This document shows positions 27,211 through 36,318 of a DNA stretch of 48,851 nucleotides, piece after piece. Below the pieces are notes generated by a model, which saw nothing but the letters and a program-made list of their open reading frames with translations, did not search any database and was not told the DNA's origin. The stretch's first letter is position 1; every line of letters begins with the position of its first letter. Source of the stretch: Bacteroidia bacterium (lineage in GTDB: Bacteria; Bacteroidota; Bacteroidia; Flavobacteriales_E; Vicingaceae); contig JAUIGQ010000004.1 of assembly GCA_030429925.1 (NCBI GenBank), forward strand, positions 1 through 48,851. The letters are read 5' to 3'. Both the position numbers and the translations under genes were made by a program.

Positions 27211-28434
27211 TTGAAAAGAATTCTCCTCATCTCTAGTGTAGCTGTTTCAATGAATCCAAGACTGCTGAAGAATTATCTCTTTTATAGGAGAAAGGGGTAT
27301 GATTGTGAAATTCTGGCATTCAAACTTGGAAACTGGACAGATCAGATTGATATTGAGTTAGTAGAACAATATGATCTTCGGGTCACTTATTTGGATGCAA
27401 GCAGAAACTCTATGCTGGAATGGCTAAAGACATCATTTCTTCATCTATTTTATAGTTATGTAGAACATTTTTCAAAATCCTTGAAGGTAACCTCCTATGT
27501 TTCTAACAAGAGAAGCATTCAGATCTTAGGTCACTTGAAAAAAAGTCGTTCAAAGTACGATTTGATTGAAGCTCACACATTGGCTACCTTGTATCCAGCT
27601 TACAAATATGCTTCTCAAATGCAAGTTCCATTCATTTTCGACATAGAGGATTTCCATCCCTATGAGCATATTTCTGCCAATGCTCTTTCGGAGCGCAAAA
27701 GGAGAGAGAAGATCATGCGAGAGTGTTTGTTGCATGCTGATCATATTACTACTGCATCCCCTTTGATCTCGGAGAAGACGAAAGAGTTGATCCCCCAAAA
27801 AGCCAATCAGGTGCAAACCATCAACAATTCCTTTTATCAGGAGGAGTTTGTTCTTGTTGCAGACGGTGAAAAGATTCCCGAGAATAGCAAAGTAAAATTG
27901 GTTTGGTTCTCTCAATACATCTCCTTTGGCAGAGGGTTGGAGCTAGTTGTTGAAGCTTTGCAGGGGGATCATCAAAATTTCGAATTGACCTTGATTGGAA
28001 GCATTGATCAGGCTTTTGCCGATCATTACCGTTTACAGGAAGCTGATCATATCAAGATCATTCCACCGTTGAAACAACTCGACTTGCATTCATTATTAGG
28101 TGAATTTGACGTCGGTTTGGCTTTGGAATTATCTAATAGGGATGCAAATAGAGACATTTGTCTAACCAATAAACTATTTGCATATGTACAATCCGGCCTT
28201 TTTGTGCTGGCAACCAATACTTCTGCACAGATCAAGTTCATTGAGAGCCATGAGGATTTTGGTGTACTTGCAGATCAGCATACGGATGCAATAGGCAATG
28301 AATTGAGATCAATTCAAGAGAATATACAGGCGATTAGAGAGAGTAAGGAGAAAAGATACCATGAGGCTAGAGCTCTTTCATTTGATGTAGAATCCCAAAA
28401 ATTGTTAGAAGTTATCGAATCTTGCCTTTCATGA
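27211..28434 (+). CDS. Family 4-like glycosyltransferase
   Basis: 407 residues with GT-B features: RILLISSVAVSMNPRLLKNY at the N-terminus, IEAHTLATLYPAYKYA, FIFDIEDFHPYEH, and a C-terminal donor domain with KLVWFSQYISFGRGLELVVEAL and LCLTNKLFAYVQSGLFVLAT-like sequence. It begins at TTG 27211; no ATG precedes the first beta strand. It is the first gene after the reversed sulfotransferase, but no clear promoter is seen in the 116-base gap (27095-27210). The next gene starts at an ATGA overlap. Confidence 0.83.
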   Translation: MKRILLISSVAVSMNPRLLKNYLFYRRKGYDCEILAFKLGNWTDQIDIELVEQYDLRVTYLDASRNSMLEWLKTSFLHLFYSYVEHFSKSLKVTSYVSNKRSIQILGHLKKSRSKYDLIEAHTLATLYPAYKYASQMQVPFIFDIEDFHPYEHISANALSERKRREKIMRECLLHADHITTASPLISEKTKELIPQKANQVQTINNSFYQEEFVLVADGEKIPENSKVKLVWFSQYISFGRGLELVVEALQGDHQNFELTLIGSIDQAFADHYRLQEADHIKIIPPLKQLDLHSLLGEFDVGLALELSNRDANRDICLTNKLFAYVQSGLFVLATNTSAQIKFIESHEDFGVLADQHTDAIGNELRSIQENIQAIRESKEKRYHEARALSFDVESQKLLEVIESCLS

Positions 28435-29702
28435 AATTACTGATTATAGCTCCACATTTTCCTCCCTCCTCCATGCCTCCTTCTCAAAGAGTTAGACTCA
28501 TATTACCCCATATGAGAGAAGAAGGGGTAGAGCCCGTCATTTTGACAACTGATCCTTCCAATAGGTCGGATACTAATGATCCTTGGATGCTGGAGCTGGT
28601 AGGAGAAGATTTTGAGCTACGTACCATTCCTGCTGTATCCAAGAAGATCACCTCACTTTTCAAAGTCAACGATCTGGGATTGAGATTACTTCCTTTCTTG
28701 GCTAAACATCTCTGGTTGAAGGTCAACAAAAAGGAGATCGACTTTATCCTATATCTTGTTCCTCCTTGGTATATTCTCACTATTGCCCCGCTTACTAAGC
28801 TGATAAATGGTGTTCCCTATGCAATTGATTTCATCGATCCTTGGGTGAGTGAATCTTCGGATAAGAAGAATTGGGGATTGAAAAAGAAATTGAATCACGC
28901 TATTGGAAAGTTTTTCGAAAAACGTGCCTGTGAGCAAGCAAGCTTGATCTTTAGCGTATCTAAAGGCATCAGCGATCATTTATTGGAAAAGTATCCAAAG
29001 TTAAAGGCAGAATCTCTGTTGGCTATTCCTTACGGGGTAGAGAGAAAGGATTATCAACTAGTTCAAAAAGAGGGAAAGATCAATCCGATCTTTCAAATCA
29101 CCTATGTTGGAGCAGTTTGGCCTGATGCATATCCTGTGCTAGATGCTTTATTTGCCGCCTTTTCTAAACTCGACTTTGATTTTAGAGCAAGCTTTATTGG
29201 AACCTCTTATGTTAGGAATACAGGCAAGAATACTGAGTTACAAAGGTTAAAAGAAGTGTATGGATTGGAAGATAAGATTGAGGACGATCCAAATCGAGTG
29301 ACCTATAAAGAGGCAATACAACTGCAATTGAATGCAGATATCCTACTTCTTTTTGGAGGCATGCAAGCCTATTATGCTGCTTCAAAACTATTTGGAATGA
29401 TTGCATCAGGGAAGCCATTTGTTGCATTTTTACACAGAGATTCTTTCCCTGCAGAAATATTGAAGAAGATCAAATTTCCCTATCTGGTTGAATATAGTAA
29501 TGAAGAAAATGATCAACCTTTGAATCACCTTGAGGAATTGACTTCTAAGTTGATGGAGGTTTATAGCGATTTCTCTAATTTTGAACCCTTTAATTTGGAG
29601 AACCCAATTTTGCAGCAATACACAGCAAATAGCATGTGTAAGCAATTCGTTTCCCCTATCAAAGACTATCTGAAGAATGAATTATCTAGAGAAGCTCAAT
29701 AA
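28431..29702 (+). CDS. Family 4 glycosyltransferase
   Basis: 423 residues from the ATG at 28431, which overlaps the previous stop; a TTG three codons earlier is less likely. KLLIIAPHFPPSSMPPSQRVRLI is a classic N-terminus of WbuB-like GT4 enzymes, with PYAIDFIDPWVSES, LIFSVSKGISDHLLEKYP and a C-terminal FQITYVGAVWPDAYP domain ending in AASKLFGMIASGKPFVAF. It acts in repeat-unit assembly. Its last 26 bases overlap the start of the epimerase gene. Confidence 0.86.
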   Translation: MKLLIIAPHFPPSSMPPSQRVRLILPHMREEGVEPVILTTDPSNRSDTNDPWMLELVGEDFELRTIPAVSKKITSLFKVNDLGLRLLPFLAKHLWLKVNKKEIDFILYLVPPWYILTIAPLTKLINGVPYAIDFIDPWVSESSDKKNWGLKKKLNHAIGKFFEKRACEQASLIFSVSKGISDHLLEKYPKLKAESLLAIPYGVERKDYQLVQKEGKINPIFQITYVGAVWPDAYPVLDALFAAFSKLDFDFRASFIGTSYVRNTGKNTELQRLKEVYGLEDKIEDDPNRVTYKEAIQLQLNADILLLFGGMQAYYAASKLFGMIASGKPFVAFLHRDSFPAEILKKIKFPYLVEYSNEENDQPLNHLEELTSKLMEVYSDFSNFEPFNLENPILQQYTANSMCKQFVSPIKDYLKNELSREAQ

Positions 29703-30651
29703 TAAGAAAGTACTAGTTACCGGTGGTCTTGGATTCGTTGGCCATAATTTGGTCAAACGCCTCTTACATGAATTCAACTGTCAGGTCATTGTTGTTGATG
29801 ATTGCTCAAACAGCAAGGAAGAAATTCTTGGTGAGGATATTCAAAAGGTGAGATTTCATAAAGCGTCTGTATTAGATCAAGACTTGATGAGTGAGCTTAT
29901 CGAAGAAGTGAATATTGTTTTCCACTTGGCGTGCAAACAGATCTCGGCAAGCGGAAGTGATCCAAAACTGGATCTTCAGGTAAATGCCCAGAGCACCTTG
30001 GAAATCTTGGAAAAGATCAGACATTCTAAGCTGCCTCTATTAGAGCGATTCGTCTACACTTCCTCTTGTTCTGTATATGGCAGTTATAAGAACTTACCGG
30101 CCTCTGAAGATGGTGTTACTAGAGTGTTGAGCAATTACGCAGCAACCAAACTATTGGGTGAGAATTACACCATGATCTATGGTTCCAATTACGACATAGA
30201 TGTAAGCTGTGTGAGGTATTCGAATGTTTATGGGCCAGGGCAATCTCCTACCAATCCCTATTGCGGAGTATTGGGTAAGTTCATTCACAATGCTTTAACC
30301 AAGCAACCATTAACTATCATTGGAGATGGTGAACAGACAAGAGACTATAGCTATATAGATGATGCTGTTGAAGCTACTTTGCTAGCTGCGGTTCATCCAA
30401 GAGCCTTGAATGAGGTATTTAATGTGGGAACGAGCATCGAAACTTCTGTGAATGAGTTAGCAGAAAAGATCTCTTCCATGATACCGGAAACTACTCAAAC
30501 CTTCATACCCGAAAGGGATATAGATAATATTCGAAGAAGATCAGTGGATATCGAGAAGATCCATAGAAAACTAGGTTGGAATCCTCAAATCAATATTAAC
30601 AGAGGCCTGGCCTTAACCATTGAATGGTATAGAAAGTATTTAGAGGTCTGA
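29677..30651 (+). CDS. NAD-dependent NDP-sugar epimerase/dehydratase
   Basis: An extended short-chain dehydrogenase of 324 residues. VLVTGGLGFVGHNLVKRLL is the NAD-binding Gly motif, VVDDCSN binds the adenosine ribose, and the catalytic set is SSCSVYGS with YAATK (Tyr-x3-Lys). RYSNVYGPGQ and GDGEQTRDYSYIDDAVEA are the sugar-nucleotide-binding motifs of GalE/WbpP-like enzymes. The Ser-Ser-Cys-Ser in place of Ser-Ser-Ala-Ser/Thr is a small variation. It probably makes a UDP-hexose or UDP-HexNAc isomer for the repeat unit. It starts within the end of the preceding gene. Confidence 0.88.
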   Translation: MNYLEKLNNKKVLVTGGLGFVGHNLVKRLLHEFNCQVIVVDDCSNSKEEILGEDIQKVRFHKASVLDQDLMSELIEEVNIVFHLACKQISASGSDPKLDLQVNAQSTLEILEKIRHSKLPLLERFVYTSSCSVYGSYKNLPASEDGVTRVLSNYAATKLLGENYTMIYGSNYDIDVSCVRYSNVYGPGQSPTNPYCGVLGKFIHNALTKQPLTIIGDGEQTRDYSYIDDAVEATLLAAVHPRALNEVFNVGTSIETSVNELAEKISSMIPETTQTFIPERDIDNIRRRSVDIEKIHRKLGWNPQININRGLALTIEWYRKYLEV

Positions 30652-30656
30652 ACAAA

Positions 30657-31787
30657 ATGAAAAGACTAGCCATTGTACTTTCACATCCTGTACAGTATTA
30701 TTCGCCATTGTTCAAATACATAGCTAAACACCTAGATCTAAAGGTGTTTTATGCATTTAAGCCTACCAAACAACAACAGGGAAGACAAGGATTCAAAAAG
30801 GCCTTTGAATGGGATATTGATCTCTTTGATGGCTACGAGTTTGAGATCATGGAAAATGTATCTGCCAAGCCCGGTACCGACCATTTCAAGGGTTGTGACA
30901 CTCCCCATATTCACGAGCATTTAGATCAGTATGCACCAACACATATCCTCCTATTTGGATGGCATTTGAAGACCTATAGACAAGCTCTGAAATATGCCAA
31001 AAGAAAAGGCATAGCAGTGGGCGTGAGAGGAGATTCCCAATTCAATCCTGAACAGTCGTGGGTCAAAAGAACTATCAAATCACTCTACTACCCCTTTTTC
31101 CTGAAGCAGTTCAATTGTTTTCTCTCTGTTGGTATCCGCAACAAACAGTATTTGCAAAAATATGGGGTAGCTGATGGAAAAATAATCTTTTCACCTCATG
31201 CCGTTGATCAGGAATTTTGGAAAGCGAAGAAGGATCTTTCCTCTTCTGCTTGCAATTTATTGTGGGTAGCCAAGTTCATTGATAAGAAACGTCCCTTTGA
31301 TGTGATCAATGCTTTCAAAGCTCTGAAATTAAAGGGAAACAACGACCTACAACTCAGAATGGTTGGAACCGGTCCTTTGCTGGAAGCATCCAAAGCACTA
31401 GCAGCAGCTGTTCCTGATATTGAGTTCTTGGGATTTAAGAATCAGCAAGAATTAGTAGAAGAATACCAAAGAGCTGATCTTTTAATCCTATCAAGTGATC
31501 ATCGGGAAACATGGGGTTTGGTGGTAAATGAGGCATTTTCAGCAAAAGTTCCTGCCATTGTTTCGGATGCTTGTGGTTGCAGTGAAGATCTCTTGGATGG
31601 ATGGTCGGGAGTAAAGTATGAATATAAGAATGTAGAAGATCTAAGTAGAAAGATAGAGGAGTTTAGTAACTCACTTAAGAAGACTTCCAACCATGAGCAA
31701 ACTCAAAAGTCTATAGAGAAAATGAATAAAATATATTCTTTTCAATCAAATGTAGATGCATTTAAGACCTTTGTGGAAGAATTTTAA
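30657..31787 (+). CDS. Family 4 glycosyltransferase
   Basis: 376 residues. The N-terminus LAIVLSHPVQYYSPLFKYIA, GVRGDSQF and FLSVGIRNKQYLQKYGV fit GT-B acceptor domains. The C-terminal donor domain shows LLWVAKFIDKKRPFDVINAF, LRMVGTGPLLEA, EFLGFKNQQELVEEYQ and SSDHRETWGLVVNEAFSA with the family's acidic pair. It follows the epimerase by five bases and is followed by a sulfotransferase gene. Confidence 0.9.
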   Translation: MKRLAIVLSHPVQYYSPLFKYIAKHLDLKVFYAFKPTKQQQGRQGFKKAFEWDIDLFDGYEFEIMENVSAKPGTDHFKGCDTPHIHEHLDQYAPTHILLFGWHLKTYRQALKYAKRKGIAVGVRGDSQFNPEQSWVKRTIKSLYYPFFLKQFNCFLSVGIRNKQYLQKYGVADGKIIFSPHAVDQEFWKAKKDLSSSACNLLWVAKFIDKKRPFDVINAFKALKLKGNNDLQLRMVGTGPLLEASKALAAAVPDIEFLGFKNQQELVEEYQRADLLILSSDHRETWGLVVNEAFSAKVPAIVSDACGCSEDLLDGWSGVKYEYKNVEDLSRKIEEFSNSLKKTSNHEQTQKSIEKMNKIYSFQSNVDAFKTFVEEF

Positions 31788-31807
31788 AGTGGTTCAATGA
31801 GCTGATC

Positions 31808-32698
31808 ATGGCAGATAACCCAAATCAAAGAGTTCCTAATTTGTTTTTTCTCGGTGTTCAGAAAGGGGGTACTACACTGTGGTACAATCACTTAAAGGAC
31901 CATCCAAATATATTCTTGCCCAAGAATAAAGAGCCACAGTTCTTCACCAAAGATGAGTTATATAATAAGGGATTAGGAGCTTACCTTGAGTTTTATTCAG
32001 AAGCCAAGGATGAGAAATATCTCGGAGATTTTAGTCCTGAGTATATCTTCAGACCAAAAGCCATCAGGAGATTAACGAAATACAATAGCCAGCAGACCAA
32101 GTATATCTTGAGCCTCAGGCAACCTATTGATCGCGCCTATTCGCAATACAATATGATGCTAAGCAGAGGCTTTAGCATGAATGATTTCCTAACCGACCTG
32201 GAATCAGACCCAAAAAGCATTGAAGAACCCCAATATATCAATGCGCTCAGACCAGCCTATCTGGTTGCTAGGGGGAATTATGCTCAACAGATCGAATATC
32301 TCCTACAGTTCATTGATAAAGAACAACTAAAAGTGATCTTCTTTGAGGAGTGGATAAGTGAACAAGAAGCTTATCTGAATGAAATAGTTGATTTTCTGGA
32401 AATAGAAGGACACAACTTGGTCATAAAAGACGATAAGGATCAAAATCAAACCTTGCTGTTCCAGCAGAACAAAATAACCAGCTCCATCAAGTCTGTGAAC
32501 AAGAGAATCCTTAGATCTGCCTTTGCTGAGAGCCCGGTCTACAAAAAAGGAAAAAAGCTTATTAAAGAAATCATGGGAAGCAAACCTGAAAAATTATCAG
32601 CTGATCTGAGAAGGGAACTCACCCAGAAATACTACCAAGAAGAAATAGCAAAACTTGAGCTAATACTTGATAAAGACTTATCTTTTTGGCGTAAATAA
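31808..32698 (+). CDS. Heparan-type sulfotransferase 4
   Basis: 296 residues. NLFFLGVQKGGTTLWYNHL (~11-29) is the PAPS loop, KEPQFFTKDELYNKGL follows, and YILSLRQPIDRAYSQYNMM is the 3'-phosphate motif. The length and layout closely follow the reversed sulfotransferase at 26204-27094, and the two are probably paralogues. It lies between a glycosyltransferase and the polymerase gene in the same orientation, so it likely acts on the same polymer. Confidence 0.88.
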   Translation: MADNPNQRVPNLFFLGVQKGGTTLWYNHLKDHPNIFLPKNKEPQFFTKDELYNKGLGAYLEFYSEAKDEKYLGDFSPEYIFRPKAIRRLTKYNSQQTKYILSLRQPIDRAYSQYNMMLSRGFSMNDFLTDLESDPKSIEEPQYINALRPAYLVARGNYAQQIEYLLQFIDKEQLKVIFFEEWISEQEAYLNEIVDFLEIEGHNLVIKDDKDQNQTLLFQQNKITSSIKSVNKRILRSAFAESPVYKKGKKLIKEIMGSKPEKLSADLRRELTQKYYQEEIAKLELILDKDLSFWRK

Positions 32699-32709
32699 TC
32701 CCAATTCCA

Positions 32710-34131
32710 TTGAATCTAAAGATATTCTTTATTTCGTTTCTGGTTTTTGTCAGCTGTTTTCTGCTCGATCTTTATATTATTAGTTCAATTGGAGTTGCCT
32801 TTTCTGTTTATGTATTCCTATTGTTTACCGCTAAGCTCGGAAAAGAGCTTCCAATCAAGGAGTTCTTCGTCTTGATTGCATCCTTTCAATGGATAATAGG
32901 TGCAAAGATCGCTTACAACATTGGGAAGGTTCACTACAAATATTATATGTATGTGGATGAATTGGAGTATATGAGCTTTGTGGTGCCCGGTGTAATCCTC
33001 TTCTATGTTGGATTGAAACTTATTAAGCTTGATCTTAGCATAACTGATCTAAGGGAGCTGGTTGCCAAGAAGAGGGAAAAGGCACTTTCCATTGCCAATA
33101 TCCTTCTAGTGTTGGGTTTGAGTTCCTTCATTATTTCTCGTTCCGTAAGAATTCCGCAGCTTGGATTCTTATTCTATTTGACGAACCTCTTGATTTACAT
33201 AGCCATTACTCATTTTATGCTTTTGTATCCCAAAAGGAAGAATGCCATTCTTTTAATGGCTCTTTCTTTCATGTTCTTGATCTCATTGATGTCTGGGTTT
33301 TTTCATGACTTTATTATTTCAGCAGTTTTTCTTGTCTTCTTTTACTTTTCTCCAAAGGCTACCTTTTTCTCCAAAGTGCTTTTGATCACCATTGGTTTTA
33401 GCACCCTATATGTTATCCAATTGGTGAAGGGGGAGTATCGGGCAATTATATGGGAATCAAAAGGAAATGTGAGTGTGGTCTCCGCTTTTGTTGATGTATT
33501 AGAAAAGGAATTTACTCCGGGAAATCAAGTGATCACTACCATCAATAGTACAGATAATACCCAAGAGCAAAATACTATCAACACCAGATTGAACCAAGGT
33601 TGGATCATTAGCAAGATCATGCACAATGTTCCGCGAAATCAAGATTTTCTAAGAGGATCAACCATAACAGAAGCCATAGAGGCTGCTATCCTACCTAGAT
33701 TTTTATTCCCTAACAAGAAAGGGGCAAAGGCTGCACTTGATAATTTTAGGAATATAACCGGTATTGATATCAAGCAGGGTACCTCAATGGGATTGTCTAC
33801 CATTGGAGAGTTCTATGCAAATTTTGGAGCTCAGGGAGCCTGGATATCTATATTCTTCTACGGACTGTTTTTATCTGTTGTAATCAGATTCATTATCACC
33901 GTATTGGGGTCAAATTCTCCTCTGATCCTATTATGGCTTATTTTATTCTTATTTCAGGTTATCAAAGCGGAAACAGAGTTAATGAAGGTAGTGAATCACC
34001 TTTTTAAATCGATCATCTTCTTTTTTAGTTTGAGGTTTGTATTCAAGTTCATGAACATTACATTGGTGCCCTTCCTCTCGCGCTCTATAGGAAATGAAGA
34101 CACTGTAAAAGCAGACCTTGTCAATGAATAG
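32710..34131 (+). CDS. Wzy-like repeat-unit polymerase (oligosaccharide repeat)
   Basis: A 473-residue membrane protein with about 11-12 hydrophobic helices and a large hydrophilic loop (about residues 245-365). The pattern fits O-antigen/EPS polymerases, a family poorly conserved in sequence; it is the only candidate polymerase in the cluster. FLFPNKKGAKAALDNF and GMSLSTIGEFYANFG-like loop sequence is reminiscent of the EpsG/Wzy group. The start is TTG at 32710, 11 bases after the sulfotransferase stop. It ends a run of co-directional genes; a 134-base gap with a promoter follows. Confidence 0.75.
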   Translation: MNLKIFFISFLVFVSCFLLDLYIISSIGVAFSVYVFLLFTAKLGKELPIKEFFVLIASFQWIIGAKIAYNIGKVHYKYYMYVDELEYMSFVVPGVILFYVGLKLIKLDLSITDLRELVAKKREKALSIANILLVLGLSSFIISRSVRIPQLGFLFYLTNLLIYIAITHFMLLYPKRKNAILLMALSFMFLISLMSGFFHDFIISAVFLVFFYFSPKATFFSKVLLITIGFSTLYVIQLVKGEYRAIIWESKGNVSVVSAFVDVLEKEFTPGNQVITTINSTDNTQEQNTINTRLNQGWIISKIMHNVPRNQDFLRGSTITEAIEAAILPRFLFPNKKGAKAALDNFRNITGIDIKQGTSMGLSTIGEFYANFGAQGAWISIFFYGLFLSVVIRFIITVLGSNSPLILLWLILFLFQVIKAETELMKVVNHLFKSIIFFFSLRFVFKFMNITLVPFLSRSIGNEDTVKADLVNE

Positions 34132-34211
34132 AGTGCATTGCCTTCTGATAAGTCAACAATTGAATGGAATGTGCAGCATTTTCCTATTTTCCACTTAGAT
34201 ATTTGGCTGAA

Positions 34212-34243
34212 TTGCAATAATTAAAATAGGGTTGGTATTTTTG
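34212..34243 (+). promoter_or_regulatory. Bacteroidota-type promoter before the GDP-mannose dehydratase gene
   Basis: TTG at 34212-34214, a 21-base spacer and TATTTTTG at 34236-34243 give a full match to the flavobacterial form TTG-N(17-23)-TAnnTTTG. Transcription would start near 34249, about 17 bases before the TTG start codon. This marks a new transcription unit inside the cluster. Confidence 0.55.
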
Positions 34244-34265
34244 GCCTCCATCAAAACAGTAGAGA

Positions 34266-35225
34266 TTGCGAGCTATAATTACAGGAATTAGTGGTCAGGA
34301 TGGAGCATACTTGGCTCAAAGTCTTTTAAAGAAGGGAGTTTCGGTTATTGGTCTTGTTAGAAACTCCTCCTCTTCCTTATTTGGCCTTCAATATTTGGGA
34401 ATTGATAGAGAAGTAGAGATCAAGGAAATTGATCTGGGAAATGATCAAAATGTCAATTCTTTGTTCACAGAATTAAAGCCTGATTATGTATTTAATTTAG
34501 CTGCTCAAAGTTCCGTTGCAGAATCCTTTAGAAATCCTCATTCAACTATTCTCTTCAATTTGCATTCAACTTTGAATATTTTGTCTGCTATAAGAACCTA
34601 TAGTCCAAATACTCATTTGTATCAGGCTACTAGCAGTGAGATGTATGGTTCAGTAAAAAGTTTGCCAATAAGTGAAAATACATTGCTCAATCCTCAGAGT
34701 CCTTATGCCGTTTCAAAATCTGCATGTCACCATTTGGTGAAGAATTACAGGAGTTCATATGATATCCATGCGAGTTCGGGAATACTCTTCAATCATGAAT
34801 CTGTGCTAAGAAGAAAGAACTTTTTTATCATGAAGATCATCAGAACTGCTTTGGATATTCAGAGAGGGAAACAGGAGTTTTTAGAAGTTGGGAATATAGA
34901 AATCAAACGTGATTTTGGATATGCTCCTGCTTATATAGAAGCCATGATCAAGATGGTACAAATGGATGATCCTGAGGATTATATTATATGCAGTGGAAAA
35001 TCTGTAAGTCTAAAGGACATTGCTTACCACCTCTTTGATTTTCTGGGGATAGACAGGGATAGGATCCGCATCAATAGCTCGCTTTTCAGGCCATCAGAAA
35101 TATCAGACATTTACGGAGATAACTCCAGAGCCAAAAGTCAGCTTGGATGGGAGTATAATATGGATTTTACAGAAGTGATCGAAAAGATCGCCATTGAGTA
35201 TAAGGAGAACATCTACCATGACTAG
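34266..35225 (+). CDS. gmd: GDP-mannose 4,6-dehydratase
   Basis: A short-chain dehydrogenase of 319 residues that makes GDP-4-keto-6-deoxy-mannose. ITGISGQDGAYLAQSLLKKG is the diagnostic N-terminal NAD motif, NLAAQSSVAESF and LYQATSSEMYGS follow, YAVSK is the Tyr-x3-Lys pair and GILFNHES is family-specific. It is shorter than most Gmd proteins (about 345-370 residues); the C-terminal part looks trimmed. The start is TTG at 34266. No GDP-fucose synthase, Rmd reductase or perosamine synthase recognisable as its partner lies in the window, so the final sugar is open. It overlaps the next gene by eight bases. Confidence 0.88.
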   Translation: MRAIITGISGQDGAYLAQSLLKKGVSVIGLVRNSSSSLFGLQYLGIDREVEIKEIDLGNDQNVNSLFTELKPDYVFNLAAQSSVAESFRNPHSTILFNLHSTLNILSAIRTYSPNTHLYQATSSEMYGSVKSLPISENTLLNPQSPYAVSKSACHHLVKNYRSSYDIHASSGILFNHESVLRRKNFFIMKIIRTALDIQRGKQEFLEVGNIEIKRDFGYAPAYIEAMIKMVQMDDPEDYIICSGKSVSLKDIAYHLFDFLGIDRDRIRINSSLFRPSEISDIYGDNSRAKSQLGWEYNMDFTEVIEKIAIEYKENIYHD

Positions 35226-36219
35226 CATAACATTCTTTTACAGAAAGAGAAGAGAAGGTGCGAATTACAGTCTCGAACAAGTTTTTGATGATCTTATTAG
35301 CAGAATAGAAAATAGGTACTCCGTAAAGAAGAAGATCTTGCCTTATGTGAGTTCTGGGTTTTTTAAGAGACTAGCCAATGTGCTTTATGCTCCCTTACAC
35401 CAATCGAATATTAATCATGTGACTGGCGATATCAATTATATTGCTTTGCTCTTGAAAAAGAAGAAAACGGTTTCTACTATTCTTGACCTAGGTATACTTC
35501 ATAGAACATCGGGTATTAAAAGGAAGGTGCTTCTTAATATTTGGTTTAAACTTCCTGTGTATAGAAGTAAATGGGTTACCGTCATCTCTGAAGCCACTAA
35601 ACAAGACCTTCTGAAGAATATAAAGGCCAATCCCGATAAGATAAAGGTGGTTTATGTTCCGATAAGTAATGAGTTCAAAAGAAATGAAAAGGTCTTTAAT
35701 AAAGAGTGTCCTACTATCTTGCAAATAGGTGCTGCCCCAAACAAGAATTTAAGCCGATTGATCCAATCTATCAAAGGAATCAGGTGTAGATTACTCATCA
35801 TCGGCAAGATATCAGATAGCAATAAGAAATTGTTGGAAGAAGGTCAGGTTGAGTATGAAAATAAGGTTGGCATACCCTTCAAAGAAGTGATTAAGGCCTA
35901 TGAAAATTCCGACATATTATTCTTCGCTTCAACCTTTGAAGGATTTGGTATGCCAATTTTAGAGGCTCAAGCCGTTGGAAGAGCAGTGGTAACTTCTAAT
36001 ATTTTATCCATGCCTGAAGTGGGAGGTGATGCAGCAATCTATGTTGACCCTTACAGTATTGAGCAGATAAGAAATGCACTGCTAAAGTTGATAGATGAGG
36101 ATGAATTGAGGTATGAATTAATTAAAAAAGGATATGAAAATGTTAAGCGATTTGATGCAGATCTGATTGCCAGTCAGTATGAAGATCTTTACCGAGATAT
36201 TTTAGAGGTAAAAAGGTAA
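35218..36219 (+). CDS. Family 4 glycosyltransferase
   Basis: 333 residues from the ATG at 35218, chosen over an upstream in-frame start that would overlap gmd more. ITFFYRKRREGANYSLEQVF is the N-terminus, and the C-terminal GT1/GT4 donor domain has ILQIGAAPNKNLSRLIQSI, FASTFEGFGMPILEAQAVGRAVVTSN (Glu-x7-Glu) and EVGGDAAIYVDPYS. Because it is coupled to gmd, it may transfer the deoxy sugar made from GDP-mannose, which is inference. Confidence 0.9.
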   Translation: MTSITFFYRKRREGANYSLEQVFDDLISRIENRYSVKKKILPYVSSGFFKRLANVLYAPLHQSNINHVTGDINYIALLLKKKKTVSTILDLGILHRTSGIKRKVLLNIWFKLPVYRSKWVTVISEATKQDLLKNIKANPDKIKVVYVPISNEFKRNEKVFNKECPTILQIGAAPNKNLSRLIQSIKGIRCRLLIIGKISDSNKKLLEEGQVEYENKVGIPFKEVIKAYENSDILFFASTFEGFGMPILEAQAVGRAVVTSNILSMPEVGGDAAIYVDPYSIEQIRNALLKLIDEDELRYELIKKGYENVKRFDADLIASQYEDLYRDILEVKR

Positions 36220-36318
36220 AATGGGCCTTTTCATAATAAACTGAAGATCCGTTTCATCATCATGACTCAAACTATTTTCATAGCTTGCATTTTTTACCGC
36301 TAAGAATTCCATACTCTA

